Assembly: GCA_903827975.1 (NCBI GenBank)
Contig: CAIKKG010000024.1
Coordinates: forward strand, 64,523-107,690
Length of the DNA stretch: 43,168 bases
Reading direction: 5' to 3'
From: an uncultured bacterium
GTDB lineage: Bacteria; Patescibacteriota; Minisyncoccia; UBA6257; GWB1-50-10
This document shows positions 34,162 through 43,168 of the stretch, piece after piece; within the stretch, counting starts at the first letter, position 1, and each line of letters opens with the position of its first letter. Made by a program: the position numbers and the translations under genes. The notes below the pieces were generated by a model that was not told where the DNA came from, ran no database searches, and saw only the letters and a list, made by a program, of their open reading frames with translations.

Positions 34162-34596
34162 CTAGATATTCCTTCGGATTTCGCGCTCAGTATCTCTCTT
34201 CTTAATTGCTTCGCGTTTGTCAGCCTTATTTTTACCACGCCCTAATCCGAGCTCAATCTTTATAAACCCACGAATATTATACGATTTTAGGGGTACAAGT
34301 GTCAATCCTTCGTTTAGTTTACCAAAAACATGCTGTATCTCCTTTTTTGTTAGTAGGAGTTTTCGTGTGCGCATCGGGTCATAATTACTAGGAGCATTCT
34401 TTACCTGGAATGGATGTATTGTTGCTCCAACTAGGTATGCCTCACCACCACGAATAATCGCGTGACTTCCTGACAAATCAAACCTGCCCATTTTAACAGA
34501 TTTTGCTTCATGACCAAGAAGCTCAACACCAGCTGTGAGTTTTTCCTGAATCTCGTAATCGAATGTTGCCTTTTTGTTTATTGAGTATGGTTCCAT
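34162..34596 (-). CDS. smpB: SsrA-binding protein SmpB
   Basis: YEIQEKLTAGVELLGHEAKSVKMGRFDLSGSHAIIRGGEAYLVGATIHPF. Confidence 0.96.
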   Translation of the reverse strand: MEPYSINKKATFDYEIQEKLTAGVELLGHEAKSVKMGRFDLSGSHAIIRGGEAYLVGATIHPFQVKNAPSNYDPMRTRKLLLTKKEIQHVFGKLNEGLTLVPLKSYNIRGFIKIELGLGRGKNKADKREAIKKRDTEREIRRNI

Positions 34597-34672
34597 TACT
34601 ACTTCAAAATAGCACTTTATTTAATGGGTTGAAAGACTTTTGTATTTTGCCAACGTCTGCTTTAATGAGTAT

Positions 34673-36256
34673 ATGAGAGAGAAGATAATATCTTTGCTTA
34701 AAAAACAAATTTCAGAGGATGTAATGCCTGTGGTTTCTGTTGCGGAAAATAAAGTGTTTGGGCACTACACAACAAATATTGCATTCAGACTTGGTAAGCT
34801 TCGCGGGAAAAATCCGCGCGATGTGGTTGAGGATTTGGCAAAAGAAATAAAAAAAGAAAAGTTATTTGAACGTGTCGAGGTTGCCGGTGGGGGATTCTTA
34901 AATTTTTGGATTTCGCAAAAAACTCTCGCTAAGGAACTCACTGAGATTTTAAATAAGAAAGATTTATATGGTAAAAAGAAACTTCCAAAAGGAAAGAAGA
35001 AGAAAATCCAAATTGAATTCATTTCTGCAAACCCGACTGGACCACTTACACTTGCGAACGGCAGGGGCGGTTTTTTGGGTGATGCGATTGCAAATGTATT
35101 AGAGTCCGCGGGTCACAATGTTGAGCGTGAATATTATGTAAACGATGCTGGTAATCAGGTGCGCACGTTTGGACTTTCACTTATTGCTTGTGCTGGCATA
35201 ATTCCCTTTGAGGAGAATTTTTATAAAGGCGAGTATGTAAAGGAGTGGGCAGAAAAGAATGTTAAAACCGTAAAAAAGCTAAAAGATGATCCAGAAAAAC
35301 TTGGAGCAACAGCAGCGAAAGATTTTTTGAAGTTAATTAAAATTGCAGTAGAGAAGAAGGCGGGGATAAAGTTTGATAGGTATACATCGGAGAAGCTGGA
35401 TGTTCATGATAAAAAGTATATTGAGAAGACACTTAAACTTTTTAGTGAGCTTGGGGTGTCTTATGAGCAGGATGGTGCGTTGTGGCTTCGAACAACAGAC
35501 TACGGTGATGATAAGGATAGAGTTCTTATAACTAGTGAAAAAACGCCAACATATTTTTTGGCAGATGCTGGGCATTATCTAGAAACAAAAAAGAGGGGAT
35601 TTGATGGCAAGATTCTTATTCTAGGTCCAGATCACTACGGATATGTAAGCAGAATTCAGGCTGCCGCAAAGATTGTTGGGTTAGAGAATTCAGACGTTAT
35701 AATCACCCAGGCTGTTAGATTATTAAGTGGTGGAAAGGAGGCTAAAATGTCTAAGAGAAAGGGCGTTTTTGTTACGTTTGGAGAGCTTGTTGAGGATGTC
35801 TCTGCTGATGCTGCCAGGTTCTTCTTTTTGATGATTTCTCCTGATACTCATATGGACTTCGATATTGATTTAGCAAAAGAGCGCTCACTTAAGAACCCCG
35901 TATTCTATGCCCAGTATGCTCATGTGCGAGCGCTTAGCATTATTAAAAAAGCGCGGGTTAAAAAAGGTAAGATTGATTTGTCTTTACTAGATACTAAGGA
36001 GGATATAAATCTCATCCTTAAGCTTTCTGAATTCCCAGAAATTCTAGAGGATTCTTCAAGTGACTATGCAATTCATAGAATAACGCGATACATCCTGGAA
36101 CTTTCAAAAACATTCCATAACTTCTATGAGGTTGAACGGGTAAGTGGGGTATCAGATGAGCTTGCTCGTGCAAGACTTGAGCTCGTATCTGCTTCTGCAA
36201 TTGTTATTAAAAATGCACTTGATGTTCTCGGTGTTGGCTCGCCAAAAAAGATGTAA
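34673..36256 (+). CDS. argS: Arginyl-tRNA synthetase
   Basis: IEFISANPTGPLTLANGRGGFLGDAIANVLE, VNDAGNQ, MSKRKG. Confidence 0.96.
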   Translation: MREKIISLLKKQISEDVMPVVSVAENKVFGHYTTNIAFRLGKLRGKNPRDVVEDLAKEIKKEKLFERVEVAGGGFLNFWISQKTLAKELTEILNKKDLYGKKKLPKGKKKKIQIEFISANPTGPLTLANGRGGFLGDAIANVLESAGHNVEREYYVNDAGNQVRTFGLSLIACAGIIPFEENFYKGEYVKEWAEKNVKTVKKLKDDPEKLGATAAKDFLKLIKIAVEKKAGIKFDRYTSEKLDVHDKKYIEKTLKLFSELGVSYEQDGALWLRTTDYGDDKDRVLITSEKTPTYFLADAGHYLETKKRGFDGKILILGPDHYGYVSRIQAAAKIVGLENSDVIITQAVRLLSGGKEAKMSKRKGVFVTFGELVEDVSADAARFFFLMISPDTHMDFDIDLAKERSLKNPVFYAQYAHVRALSIIKKARVKKGKIDLSLLDTKEDINLILKLSEFPEILEDSSSDYAIHRITRYILELSKTFHNFYEVERVSGVSDELARARLELVSASAIVIKNALDVLGVGSPKKM

Positions 36257-36263
36257 ACAAAAA

Positions 36264-36287
36264 CCACCCTTTCGGGTGGATTTTTTT
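36264..36287 (+). terminator. Intrinsic terminator downstream of argS
   Basis: CCACCC-TTTC-GGGTGG ATTTTTTT. Confidence 0.88.
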
Positions 36288-36669
36288 AATTAGCTATTAC
36301 TTCTTTAACCTTAGCTACCACATCCTCAAGCTTCCAATCCGCTTTTACTAGGTAGTAAACCGGCTCAGTCTCCACTACCTCACGCATTATCTTGTCATCT
36401 GGAGAGAGGTTGGAGAGTATTATAACTGGAACCTTCTTACCCCAATCATCCTTTCGTAATTCCTCTAACATCGCCATTCCACCCATTCTCGGCATTATTA
36501 TGTCTAACAATATAAGATCTGGCTTTTCTTTTAGTGCTGTGGCTAGCCCTTCCTCACCGTCCTTAGCTTCAAGGGCTACCATTCCTTCGTGAACAAGCTT
36601 TTCAGCTAGCGCCTGCCTGATAGGTCCATGATCCTCAACTATTAGAACTTTTTTTTCATTATTTGCCAT
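36286..36669 (-). CDS. CheY-like response regulator receiver protein
   Basis: VLIVEDHGPIRQAL, LILLDIIMPRMGG, VIILSNLS. Confidence 0.9.
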   Translation of the reverse strand: MANNEKKVLIVEDHGPIRQALAEKLVHEGMVALEAKDGEEGLATALKEKPDLILLDIIMPRMGGMAMLEELRKDDWGKKVPVIILSNLSPDDKIMREVVETEPVYYLVKADWKLEDVVAKVKEVIAN

Positions 36670-36683
36670 TTTATTATTTTATC

Positions 36684-37049
36684 TTATGCGATGCGCGCAC
36701 TTTCTATTTTTTCTATTATTTCGTTAATTGGGTGTTGCGCCTTAACAAAATAATCAATTGCACCCAAAGCAAAAGCCTTTTTAATATTTTCGTCTTCTCC
36801 AAGGTTGGAAAGGACAATAACGGGAATCATTTTTAATTCCTCATCGGCTTTTAACTCCTTTAAAACGGAGAAACCATCTTTTTTTGGTAGAATCAAATCA
36901 AGAAGAATCATCTCAGGTTTAAATGAGCGAGCAATCGCAATTGCTACCTCACCATCCCCAGCAACCCTTGTCTCAAAATTCGCCTTTTTTAGTTTCTCAT
37001 CCAGAACAAAGGATAGTGTCTTTTCATCCTCCACAATTAGAATTTTCAT
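36684..37049 (-). CDS. CheY-like response regulator receiver protein
   Basis: ILIVEDEKTLSFVL, MILLDLILPKKDG, VIVLSNLG, YFVKAQH. Confidence 0.92.
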   Translation of the reverse strand: MKILIVEDEKTLSFVLDEKLKKANFETRVAGDGEVAIAIARSFKPEMILLDLILPKKDGFSVLKELKADEELKMIPVIVLSNLGEDENIKKAFALGAIDYFVKAQHPINEIIEKIESARIA

Positions 37050-37101
37050 ATAATATAGACTTTTGTTATTGTATCACAATAATAAAGCTAGGTCACTATT
37101 A

Positions 37102-38829
37102 CTAATCCTCAATCTCCGAGATGTTTTCAGTTATGTACTTTTCAGTCTTATCAAGCGAAGAAACCATCTTTTTTAGAGAAAATTCAATATTTGCTATGTC
37201 GTCACTATTCATTTTCTTAGCATTGAAGACTTCCATTGCTGAAGTTATTTCATTTTTCACCATTCCGAACGCGTGAACCACGTCGCGGTTCGCTATTATA
37301 ATCTGATTCTCCCTTCTTCTAATAGATTTCTTATTGTAAAAGAAGCCAAGTAAAAAACTTAGTATTAACGTAGTAAGAAGTGTCCAAATAAGGGCCATCT
37401 GTGTTACGGGGATTCCAAAAAGAATAGCAAGTGGCCTGTCCTTAACCGAGATCATGAGTGGTTTGGCCGGCATGCTTAGTGCGCCCCTATCATCTATAGT
37501 TGTTGCGATTACGGAATATGTGCCACGAGGAAGTAGATTATCAACTAGAAAATCATAAATTCCGAACGGGTCCGCGTGGGCAGTCTTTTCAAATGAAATT
37601 CCTGAAGCTGTGTTCTTGACCTCAATTTTTACATTTTTGTCGGGTTGTGTTGTACCGCGGAAACTCAAACCACTTTCATTTGTATATATATCCCTGTTCG
37701 CGAGTGAGATTGTGGGGGAGTCAAGCGGGACTATTTTTATATCTAAGTAGTTTTCAGTTATGTTTCCAGCTATGTCTAATGCACTAACTTTCACTTGGTG
37801 TTTGCCTGGGGTTTGTGCTGGAACAGCAAATGATGTGCTTGTTGCGTATCCAACTTCTTTTCCGTCTATAGTAATCTCATATTTGTTTATTCCAGAAAGT
37901 TGGTCAGCGCTTTCGAATGTCAGTATTGGACTCGGATTAGTGACTGAGTTACCGAAGTCCGCCTTTATTTCGAAAGGAATTGGAGGCGCTGTGTCTATTG
38001 AGATTTTATAGTGCTCTGCTGGGCCCCAACCTACATTATTTTTATACTGCGCATGTAGATACCAGATCCCATCAGTTAGAGTATCAAAACTTTTGTTGTC
38101 AAAAAGACCCTCAGATTTAATAGTTGTATCTGTCGGATTTTTTGAAATCAGTGTTGAGATGTCTGTTATGTCTCCAGGAAGAACAAACTCCACATTGAAG
38201 CGTGTAGAGATTGAAGACCAACCAGTTGATGTTGGATATACCTTTATTGAGAATTTTGGTTTTGATGGAAGGCCTGAAGCTATTGTAGCTTGGCGCGTAA
38301 TCTGTGATGGAGTGATTGCTATAATATTGCTCTGACTAGCACTTGTTATCTGCACGCCAGTTGTTCCTTTCATTACATTTGTTCCACTTCCATCACTTGC
38401 TGTTATTGCACCATCAATGAATGTGATGTCAGACTTTCCAATTCCCTTTACCTTGAAGGTAACCCTAAATACCTCAAGCGAGGTTCCAGCAAACCCACTC
38501 GTTGAACCACCAAGGAAGGTGACCCTACCAGTTGAATTTGTAAATGATGGTTCCTGGAGCCAGAAATTAAATACAGAATTTGTTCTATCAATTTTTAATA
38601 CGGATAAAACGTCGGGAGAGAATGAAATAGTTCCCTGAGATGCATTTATTCCGACGCCTTCTGTATCCATTTTTACGTCCGCTGTAAATTCACTCCCTAC
38701 AGGAAATGCCTGTTTGTCCAGAGAGAGTGTGAATGTTGCGGCGCGCGCAATAAATGGTGTTGCTAAAAGTGTGTACGCAATAAATATAAGCGCGCCAAAT
38801 ATTTTTTTCTTTTGGAAAATATTATTCAT
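37102..38829 (-). CDS. Cohesin-domain surface protein with Ig-like domain and C-terminal TM anchor
   Basis: Signal peptide, then FTLSLDKQAFPVGSEFTADVKMDTEGVGINASQGTISFSPDVLSVLKI...FWLQEPSFTNSTGRVTFLGG...FRVTFKVKGIG (cohesin-like); C-terminal TM MALIWTLLTTLILSFLLGFFYNKKSIRRR. Confidence 0.82.
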   Translation of the reverse strand: MNNIFQKKKIFGALIFIAYTLLATPFIARAATFTLSLDKQAFPVGSEFTADVKMDTEGVGINASQGTISFSPDVLSVLKIDRTNSVFNFWLQEPSFTNSTGRVTFLGGSTSGFAGTSLEVFRVTFKVKGIGKSDITFIDGAITASDGSGTNVMKGTTGVQITSASQSNIIAITPSQITRQATIASGLPSKPKFSIKVYPTSTGWSSISTRFNVEFVLPGDITDISTLISKNPTDTTIKSEGLFDNKSFDTLTDGIWYLHAQYKNNVGWGPAEHYKISIDTAPPIPFEIKADFGNSVTNPSPILTFESADQLSGINKYEITIDGKEVGYATSTSFAVPAQTPGKHQVKVSALDIAGNITENYLDIKIVPLDSPTISLANRDIYTNESGLSFRGTTQPDKNVKIEVKNTASGISFEKTAHADPFGIYDFLVDNLLPRGTYSVIATTIDDRGALSMPAKPLMISVKDRPLAILFGIPVTQMALIWTLLTTLILSFLLGFFYNKKSIRRRENQIIIANRDVVHAFGMVKNEITSAMEVFNAKKMNSDDIANIEFSLKKMVSSLDKTEKYITENISEIED

Positions 38830-38847
38830 ACTATTATTATAGCAATT

Positions 38848-41800
38848 TTACTTTCCGATGTTCTGTGCAAAAATACTTAAATCCTGGATATCTACCTTAC
38901 CGTCTCCATTGAAGTCTAAACTTCCTTTTGTTGTTGGATCGGTTGATAGCCATTTTGCGAGGAAGATGCTTAAATCACTTGCATTTATTGTTCCATCACC
39001 ATTTAGGTCTGTTTGAGGAACTAGAAGATTTGTCACAATAAATGTGCGTTCTATTGAAGAGTCACTAATTTCACCACTTGTTCTTGTCTGATACGCACGT
39101 ACTGGGTGTGCACCAAATGGAAGATTAAATGTATTGAAGAGAAGTGTATATTCTCCAGTGCTTTCAGCTTTTGCTGTCTCGGTTATTTCATTTCCATCCA
39201 CACTGGCACTTATTGTCGCGCCAGGCGTTGCAAACCCTTTAATTCCTAGGAAACCACCCTTAATTACTGCGCGTTGCGTAAACCCGATTGTAGGTGGTAA
39301 GAACACATCGCGAACAATTAACTGTTGATTTACATTCACGTTATAAACCTTTGTTTGTGTTAGGCGACCATCTTTATCTATTACAGATAAAAAGTATGAC
39401 TTTATACCTGGGGTTATATCGCTGAAACGAAGCGTAAACGAACCATCTGCGCGCGCTATCGTTCCTTGGCGTACTGGTATATCACCATTTCCAGTTCCAA
39501 CAATTGTTAGTTTTGCACCAGCAAATGCTGTGCCTGAGAATACTACCGTTGAACGTACTGGGGCTGAGACAACCTGACTTCCTCCAGCTGTGACAATCGG
39601 TTGTGCGGAGAAGAGGACGTCCTGTATTGATGAGGTGTCTAATCCTGTTACTGCAGAGTCTGTAAGTGTGAGAGTCACAGTTTCTGCAACAGCATCAGTT
39701 ATTGATTTTGTTCCAACACCATTTTGTATAGTTACCACACCTCCTCCAGTTGCTGAGCCTGATACATTAAGTGTTACATTGCGATTGTATGTTGTTTGTA
39801 CATTACCATTAATATCTTCAGCGCGAACCGTGACTACTGTGCTTCCTCCAACCATAACATCAGATGGGTTTAATATTGTGAAGCGCGTTGCGACGATTGG
39901 AATGCTCGATATCGTAACAGAGTCAGACGCATCTGCAATTCCTGCTCCGCCATTTGCAGTTGGTGTTGAATCAGACACAGTTATTGTGACGATTCCGGCT
40001 GCCTCATCGTAATACCAGAAGCCTGCTGATGATGCTCCACTATTTATTGTGCGCACGCTGATTGGGGAGCCACCACTTGCCGAGCTGTAAAACGCGCTTG
40101 ATGTGCTCACAGGACTTGCGTACAGATAAACTGATTCACTTCCAGAGGTAACCAAATTTCCAAATTGGTCCTCTCGCGATACCGTGTATCCAACGCGTGT
40201 GCCGGCTGTTATATCTCCCGGATCATTCAATATATATTGTGATGTTGCGGCTGGGGTTACTACTATAGCGTCTGTTGCATCGATTATTCCTGTTGCGTTA
40301 TCAGCTGTCGGCGTTGCATCGGACGCGGTTACACCCCATGAGCCCGCCTTACCTTCGTAATACCAGAACGATGCAACTGATGAACCATTTGCGATGCCTA
40401 TTGAAGGAGAAAGAGTTCCTCCGCTTGCAGCATCATAGAATTCACTAAGTCCTCCTGTTGCATTTGAGTAAAGATAAACCGTTTCGCTTCCCGAGGTTAC
40501 AAGATTTCCATACACATCTTTTCGCGTAACGGTATATCCAGCACGTGTGCCAGCAGTTATGTCGCTCGGACTATTTAAGAAGTATTGCTTTGTGGCGCCA
40601 GGGGAGAAGATAACATCTTGTGTTGAAAGTCCAAACCCCGTTGCTGCAGAGTCTGTAAGTGTAAGTGAGACGGTTTCGGCTTTCGTATCTGTAATATTAG
40701 TCGAACCACGACCACCAGTAATTGTTACTACCACTCCATTTTGTGGGGTTGCCTGACCGGATGTATTTAGTGTTACAGAACCACTATAAGAAGTATCTAG
40801 GCTACCACTATTATTTTCTGCACGAATAAGAACGGCGATTGTGTCACCAACTACACCGTCTGTAGGATTAACGATAGTAAACTGGGATGCGATAATAGGT
40901 GCCGTGCTTACCGTTATTGAATCAGTTCCATCAATAATTCCAGTTACGCCATTTGCTGGGGAGCTGTCTGACGCTGTTATTGTCCATAGTCCAGCCTGCT
41001 CATCAAAATACCACGCAGTTGCGGATGAAGAGCCATCAGCAATCGTGACATATGTGATTACTGCACCACCCACATCCGAGTTATAAAACGCCGTTGTTCC
41101 ACCAGGAAATCCAGTAGAATTTGAGGAAAGGTACACGGTGTCAGAGCCAGTCGTTACTGTATTTCCGAATGCGTCCTGTCTCGAAATTGTATACATTATG
41201 AATGTTCCAACAGTCATATCTCCAGGATTATCAAGAATAAATTTTCCAGTTGCTCCAGGCGTGACAATTATTGAGTCGGTCGCATCTGCAATTCCTGCTC
41301 CACCATTCGCCGGAGTGCTGTCTGACGCGGTTACGGTTGTAGTGCCTGCATGTTCATCATAGTACCAGGCGTTTGCGGACGACACTCCATTTCCGATTGT
41401 TACGTACGTAATTATATTTCCATTCGTTGCTGCGTCATAAAATCGTTTCGTGCCAGCTGAATCACTAAATAGATATACTGTTGTGTCACCAGAAGTAGAG
41501 AGATTATTGAATGCGTCTTTACGTGTAATCGTATATGCAACTCGCGCGCCAGCGGTCGTTGTTGTCTCATCGTTTAAATAGAGTTGTGAAGGCGCTGCGG
41601 CTGTGACTGTTACCGCATCTACTGCATCCACAACACCACTTGCTCCATCCGCAGGAGATGTGTCTGAAACTGCTACAGTTGAATTTCCTGCAAATTCGTC
41701 ATGGTACCAGAAGGCACCAGTTGATGTACCATTTTGAATTGTTACTGTTGTGACAACATTTCCATTCGTTGCTGCATCATAAAATCGTTTCGTGCCAGCT

Positions 41801-43168
41801 GAATCACTTGAGAGGTAAAATATTTCACTACCGACAGTTTTAAGATTATTGTATTGATCTTTTCGAGTTACTAAATATGGAAGTCGCGTACCGGCAGTCA
41901 TACTTACCTGATCATTTAAAGAAAGATATTTTGTTGCACCAGCCGTAAATACAACATCTTGTGTTGATGAGGTATTAAGGCCAGTACTTGCAGTGTCTGA
42001 TAGCGATAGGTTAACAGTTTCTGCAACAGTATTTGAGATGGTTGTTGTTCCGACACCATTCTGAATATTTACCAACCCTCCTCCAGTTGCTGAGCCATCT
42101 TTTAATAATGTGACGCCATGTCCATATGTAGTCGCAACATCTCCCGAATTATTTTGCGCTTCAATTGTGACAACAATAGGGGAGTCGGTTGTTCCGTCTG
42201 TAGGATTAAGAATCACAAATTTTGTTGGCACCACTACTCCAGACTCTATTGTAAATGTCTGTGCATTTGATGCCCCTCCTCCAGGTGTTGGGCTTACTAC
42301 TGTTACAGATGCAGAGCCTACCGATGCAACGTCGCCTGAGGTAATTACTGCCGTAAGTTTAGTAGGTGATACATATGTTGTTGTGCGTGATGCTCCATTC
42401 CAATAAACCTCGGAACTTGTTATGAAGTCGGTTCCATTGACAGTTAGCGTGAATCCTCCAGTTGCAACAATTGTTGATGTTGGTGAGATCGATGTTATTA
42501 CTGGTGTTGGATTTAAAACAGAAAAATCTGTTGAGGTTGCACTACCACCACCATTTGTTACTACAATAGTTTTTGTACCAGCTGTTGCTGTGTTTGACGA
42601 GTTAAGCGTTATTGTTAACTCATTTACAGAATTAATAGTTGGGGTCTTACTTGAACCATTAAACGTTACTGCTGTGCCAGTTGCGAATCCCGTTCCTGTA
42701 ATTGTTAGTGTTGGTGTTGTTGAAAGGAGTGTTGAGGTTGGAGAAACGTTTGTGATCGTAGGAGGTGCCTGAGTTATTGTTAGGTTTGCAGAAACAAAAT
42801 TTGATATTGAATAATTAGTTCCGACAATAGCAAGTGATCCTATTGTCATTGCATATACTCCAGCGCTTTCTCCAGGATCGCGACTTAGTGTTCCTGTGAA
42901 GGTCGCACTTAGGTCAGATGATGTATATAAGAATGTTGGGTCGGTATCTCCAAAAACTTTTGTCGCAGCTTGTGCGGTGACAGTTATATTTTTTGGAGTG
43001 AGAGTCACATTGATCGCCGCACTTGTCGCAGAATTGTAATTGCTATCAGCCGCCTTTGTTGCAGTTACTGAACACGTACCAGCTGCATCACTTACATTAA
43101 GAGTTGTAGTCGCCGTGATGTTACATCCAGTTGATGAGCCAACAGAGAATGTGACAGTTCCAGTTCCA
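38848..43168 (-). CDS. Giant secreted repeat protein with IPT/TIG and other Ig-like repeats and C-terminal dockerin type I-like domain (5' end outside window)
   Basis: Frame open through 43168; MBG-like KNITVTAQAATKVFGDTDP; two IPT-like units; five ~115-aa and three ~100-aa repeat modules; C-terminus DLNGDGTINASDLSIFLAKWL...LDFNGDGKVDIQDLSIFAQNIGK. Confidence 0.9.
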   Translation of the reverse strand, partial: GTGTVTFSVGSSTGCNITATTTLNVSDAAGTCSVTATKAADSNYNSATSAAINVTLTPKNITVTAQAATKVFGDTDPTFLYTSSDLSATFTGTLSRDPGESAGVYAMTIGSLAIVGTNYSISNFVSANLTITQAPPTITNVSPTSTLLSTTPTLTITGTGFATGTAVTFNGSSKTPTINSVNELTITLNSSNTATAGTKTIVVTNGGGSATSTDFSVLNPTPVITSISPTSTIVATGGFTLTVNGTDFITSSEVYWNGASRTTTYVSPTKLTAVITSGDVASVGSASVTVVSPTPGGGASNAQTFTIESGVVVPTKFVILNPTDGTTDSPIVVTIEAQNNSGDVATTYGHGVTLLKDGSATGGGLVNIQNGVGTTTISNTVAETVNLSLSDTASTGLNTSSTQDVVFTAGATKYLSLNDQVSMTAGTRLPYLVTRKDQYNNLKTVGSEIFYLSSDSAGTKRFYDAATNGNVVTTVTIQNGTSTGAFWYHDEFAGNSTVAVSDTSPADGASGVVDAVDAVTVTAAAPSQLYLNDETTTTAGARVAYTITRKDAFNNLSTSGDTTVYLFSDSAGTKRFYDAATNGNIITYVTIGNGVSSANAWYYDEHAGTTTVTASDSTPANGGAGIADATDSIIVTPGATGKFILDNPGDMTVGTFIMYTISRQDAFGNTVTTGSDTVYLSSNSTGFPGGTTAFYNSDVGGAVITYVTIADGSSSATAWYFDEQAGLWTITASDSSPANGVTGIIDGTDSITVSTAPIIASQFTIVNPTDGVVGDTIAVLIRAENNSGSLDTSYSGSVTLNTSGQATPQNGVVVTITGGRGSTNITDTKAETVSLTLTDSAATGFGLSTQDVIFSPGATKQYFLNSPSDITAGTRAGYTVTRKDVYGNLVTSGSETVYLYSNATGGLSEFYDAASGGTLSPSIGIANGSSVASFWYYEGKAGSWGVTASDATPTADNATGIIDATDAIVVTPAATSQYILNDPGDITAGTRVGYTVSREDQFGNLVTSGSESVYLYASPVSTSSAFYSSASGGSPISVRTINSGASSAGFWYYDEAAGIVTITVSDSTPTANGGAGIADASDSVTISSIPIVATRFTILNPSDVMVGGSTVVTVRAEDINGNVQTTYNRNVTLNVSGSATGGGVVTIQNGVGTKSITDAVAETVTLTLTDSAVTGLDTSSIQDVLFSAQPIVTAGGSQVVSAPVRSTVVFSGTAFAGAKLTIVGTGNGDIPVRQGTIARADGSFTLRFSDITPGIKSYFLSVIDKDGRLTQTKVYNVNVNQQLIVRDVFLPPTIGFTQRAVIKGGFLGIKGFATPGATISASVDGNEITETAKAESTGEYTLLFNTFNLPFGAHPVRAYQTRTSGEISDSSIERTFIVTNLLVPQTDLNGDGTINASDLSIFLAKWLSTDPTTKGSLDFNGDGKVDIQDLSIFAQNIGK
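39560..42240 (-). repeat. Degenerate tandem modules coding for Ig-like repeats
   Basis: Recurrent (L/I)NDPGDITAGTRVGYTVTRKDxFGNLVTSGSETVYLY...WYYDExAGxxTVTASDSTP modules; near-identical DNA at about 41423-41470 and 41763-41810. Confidence 0.88.

Noticed and set aside
39560-42240. Regularly spaced repeats that could suggest CRISPR
   Set aside because: Repeats are long, in frame and degenerate at protein level; no short identical repeat/spacer pattern and no cas genes.
39134-42772. Multiple plus-strand ORFs opposite the giant repeat protein
   Set aside because: Antisense shadow ORFs caused by compositional bias of the Thr/Ser/Val-rich repeats on the minus strand.

Overview
This looks like the replication-origin region of a low-GC Candidate Phyla Radiation (Patescibacteria/Parcubacteria-like) chromosome; the lineage is inferred from gene content and protein style, not from a search. 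Gene order starts yidC(partial)-rnpA-rpmH / dnaA-oriC-dnaN. It continues with PBP1A, ruvC, a histidine kinase, polA, tsaE, ruvB, a PilB-type ATPase, holA, rpsT, ruvA, a Mur ligase, a beta-CASP hydrolase, a SLOG protein, a permease, an O-antigen-ligase-like protein, murB, a family-4-like UDG, a membrane-anchored Clp-like AAA+ protein, NUDIX, infC-rpmI-rplT, two sulfatase-fold proteins, ssrA (tmRNA), smpB, argS, two CheY-like regulators, a membrane cohesin-domain protein and a giant dockerin-terminated repeat protein that runs off the window. No CRISPR array, transposase or integrase was seen. The most interesting signals are: (1) an adjacent cohesin / giant-dockerin gene pair, suggesting non-covalent surface display; (2) a tmRNA whose tag ends in ...SFAFA, together with a Clp-like ATPase whose D1 looks dead and which lacks an evident ClpP loop; (3) at least 13 genes with a -10 box 6-9 nt before the start codon (leaderless mRNAs), including infC with a probable AUU start, contrasted with a few GC-richer orphan genes that have 5' UTRs and strong SDs; (4) a ~177-nt 6S-like structured RNA; (5) a family-4-like UDG lacking the expected Fe-S cysteines; (6) a tRNA-Arg(CCG)-like remnant; (7) a duplicated tmRNA 3' end/terminator with inverted T-arm copies; (8) a textbook DnaA-trio array abutting dnaN.
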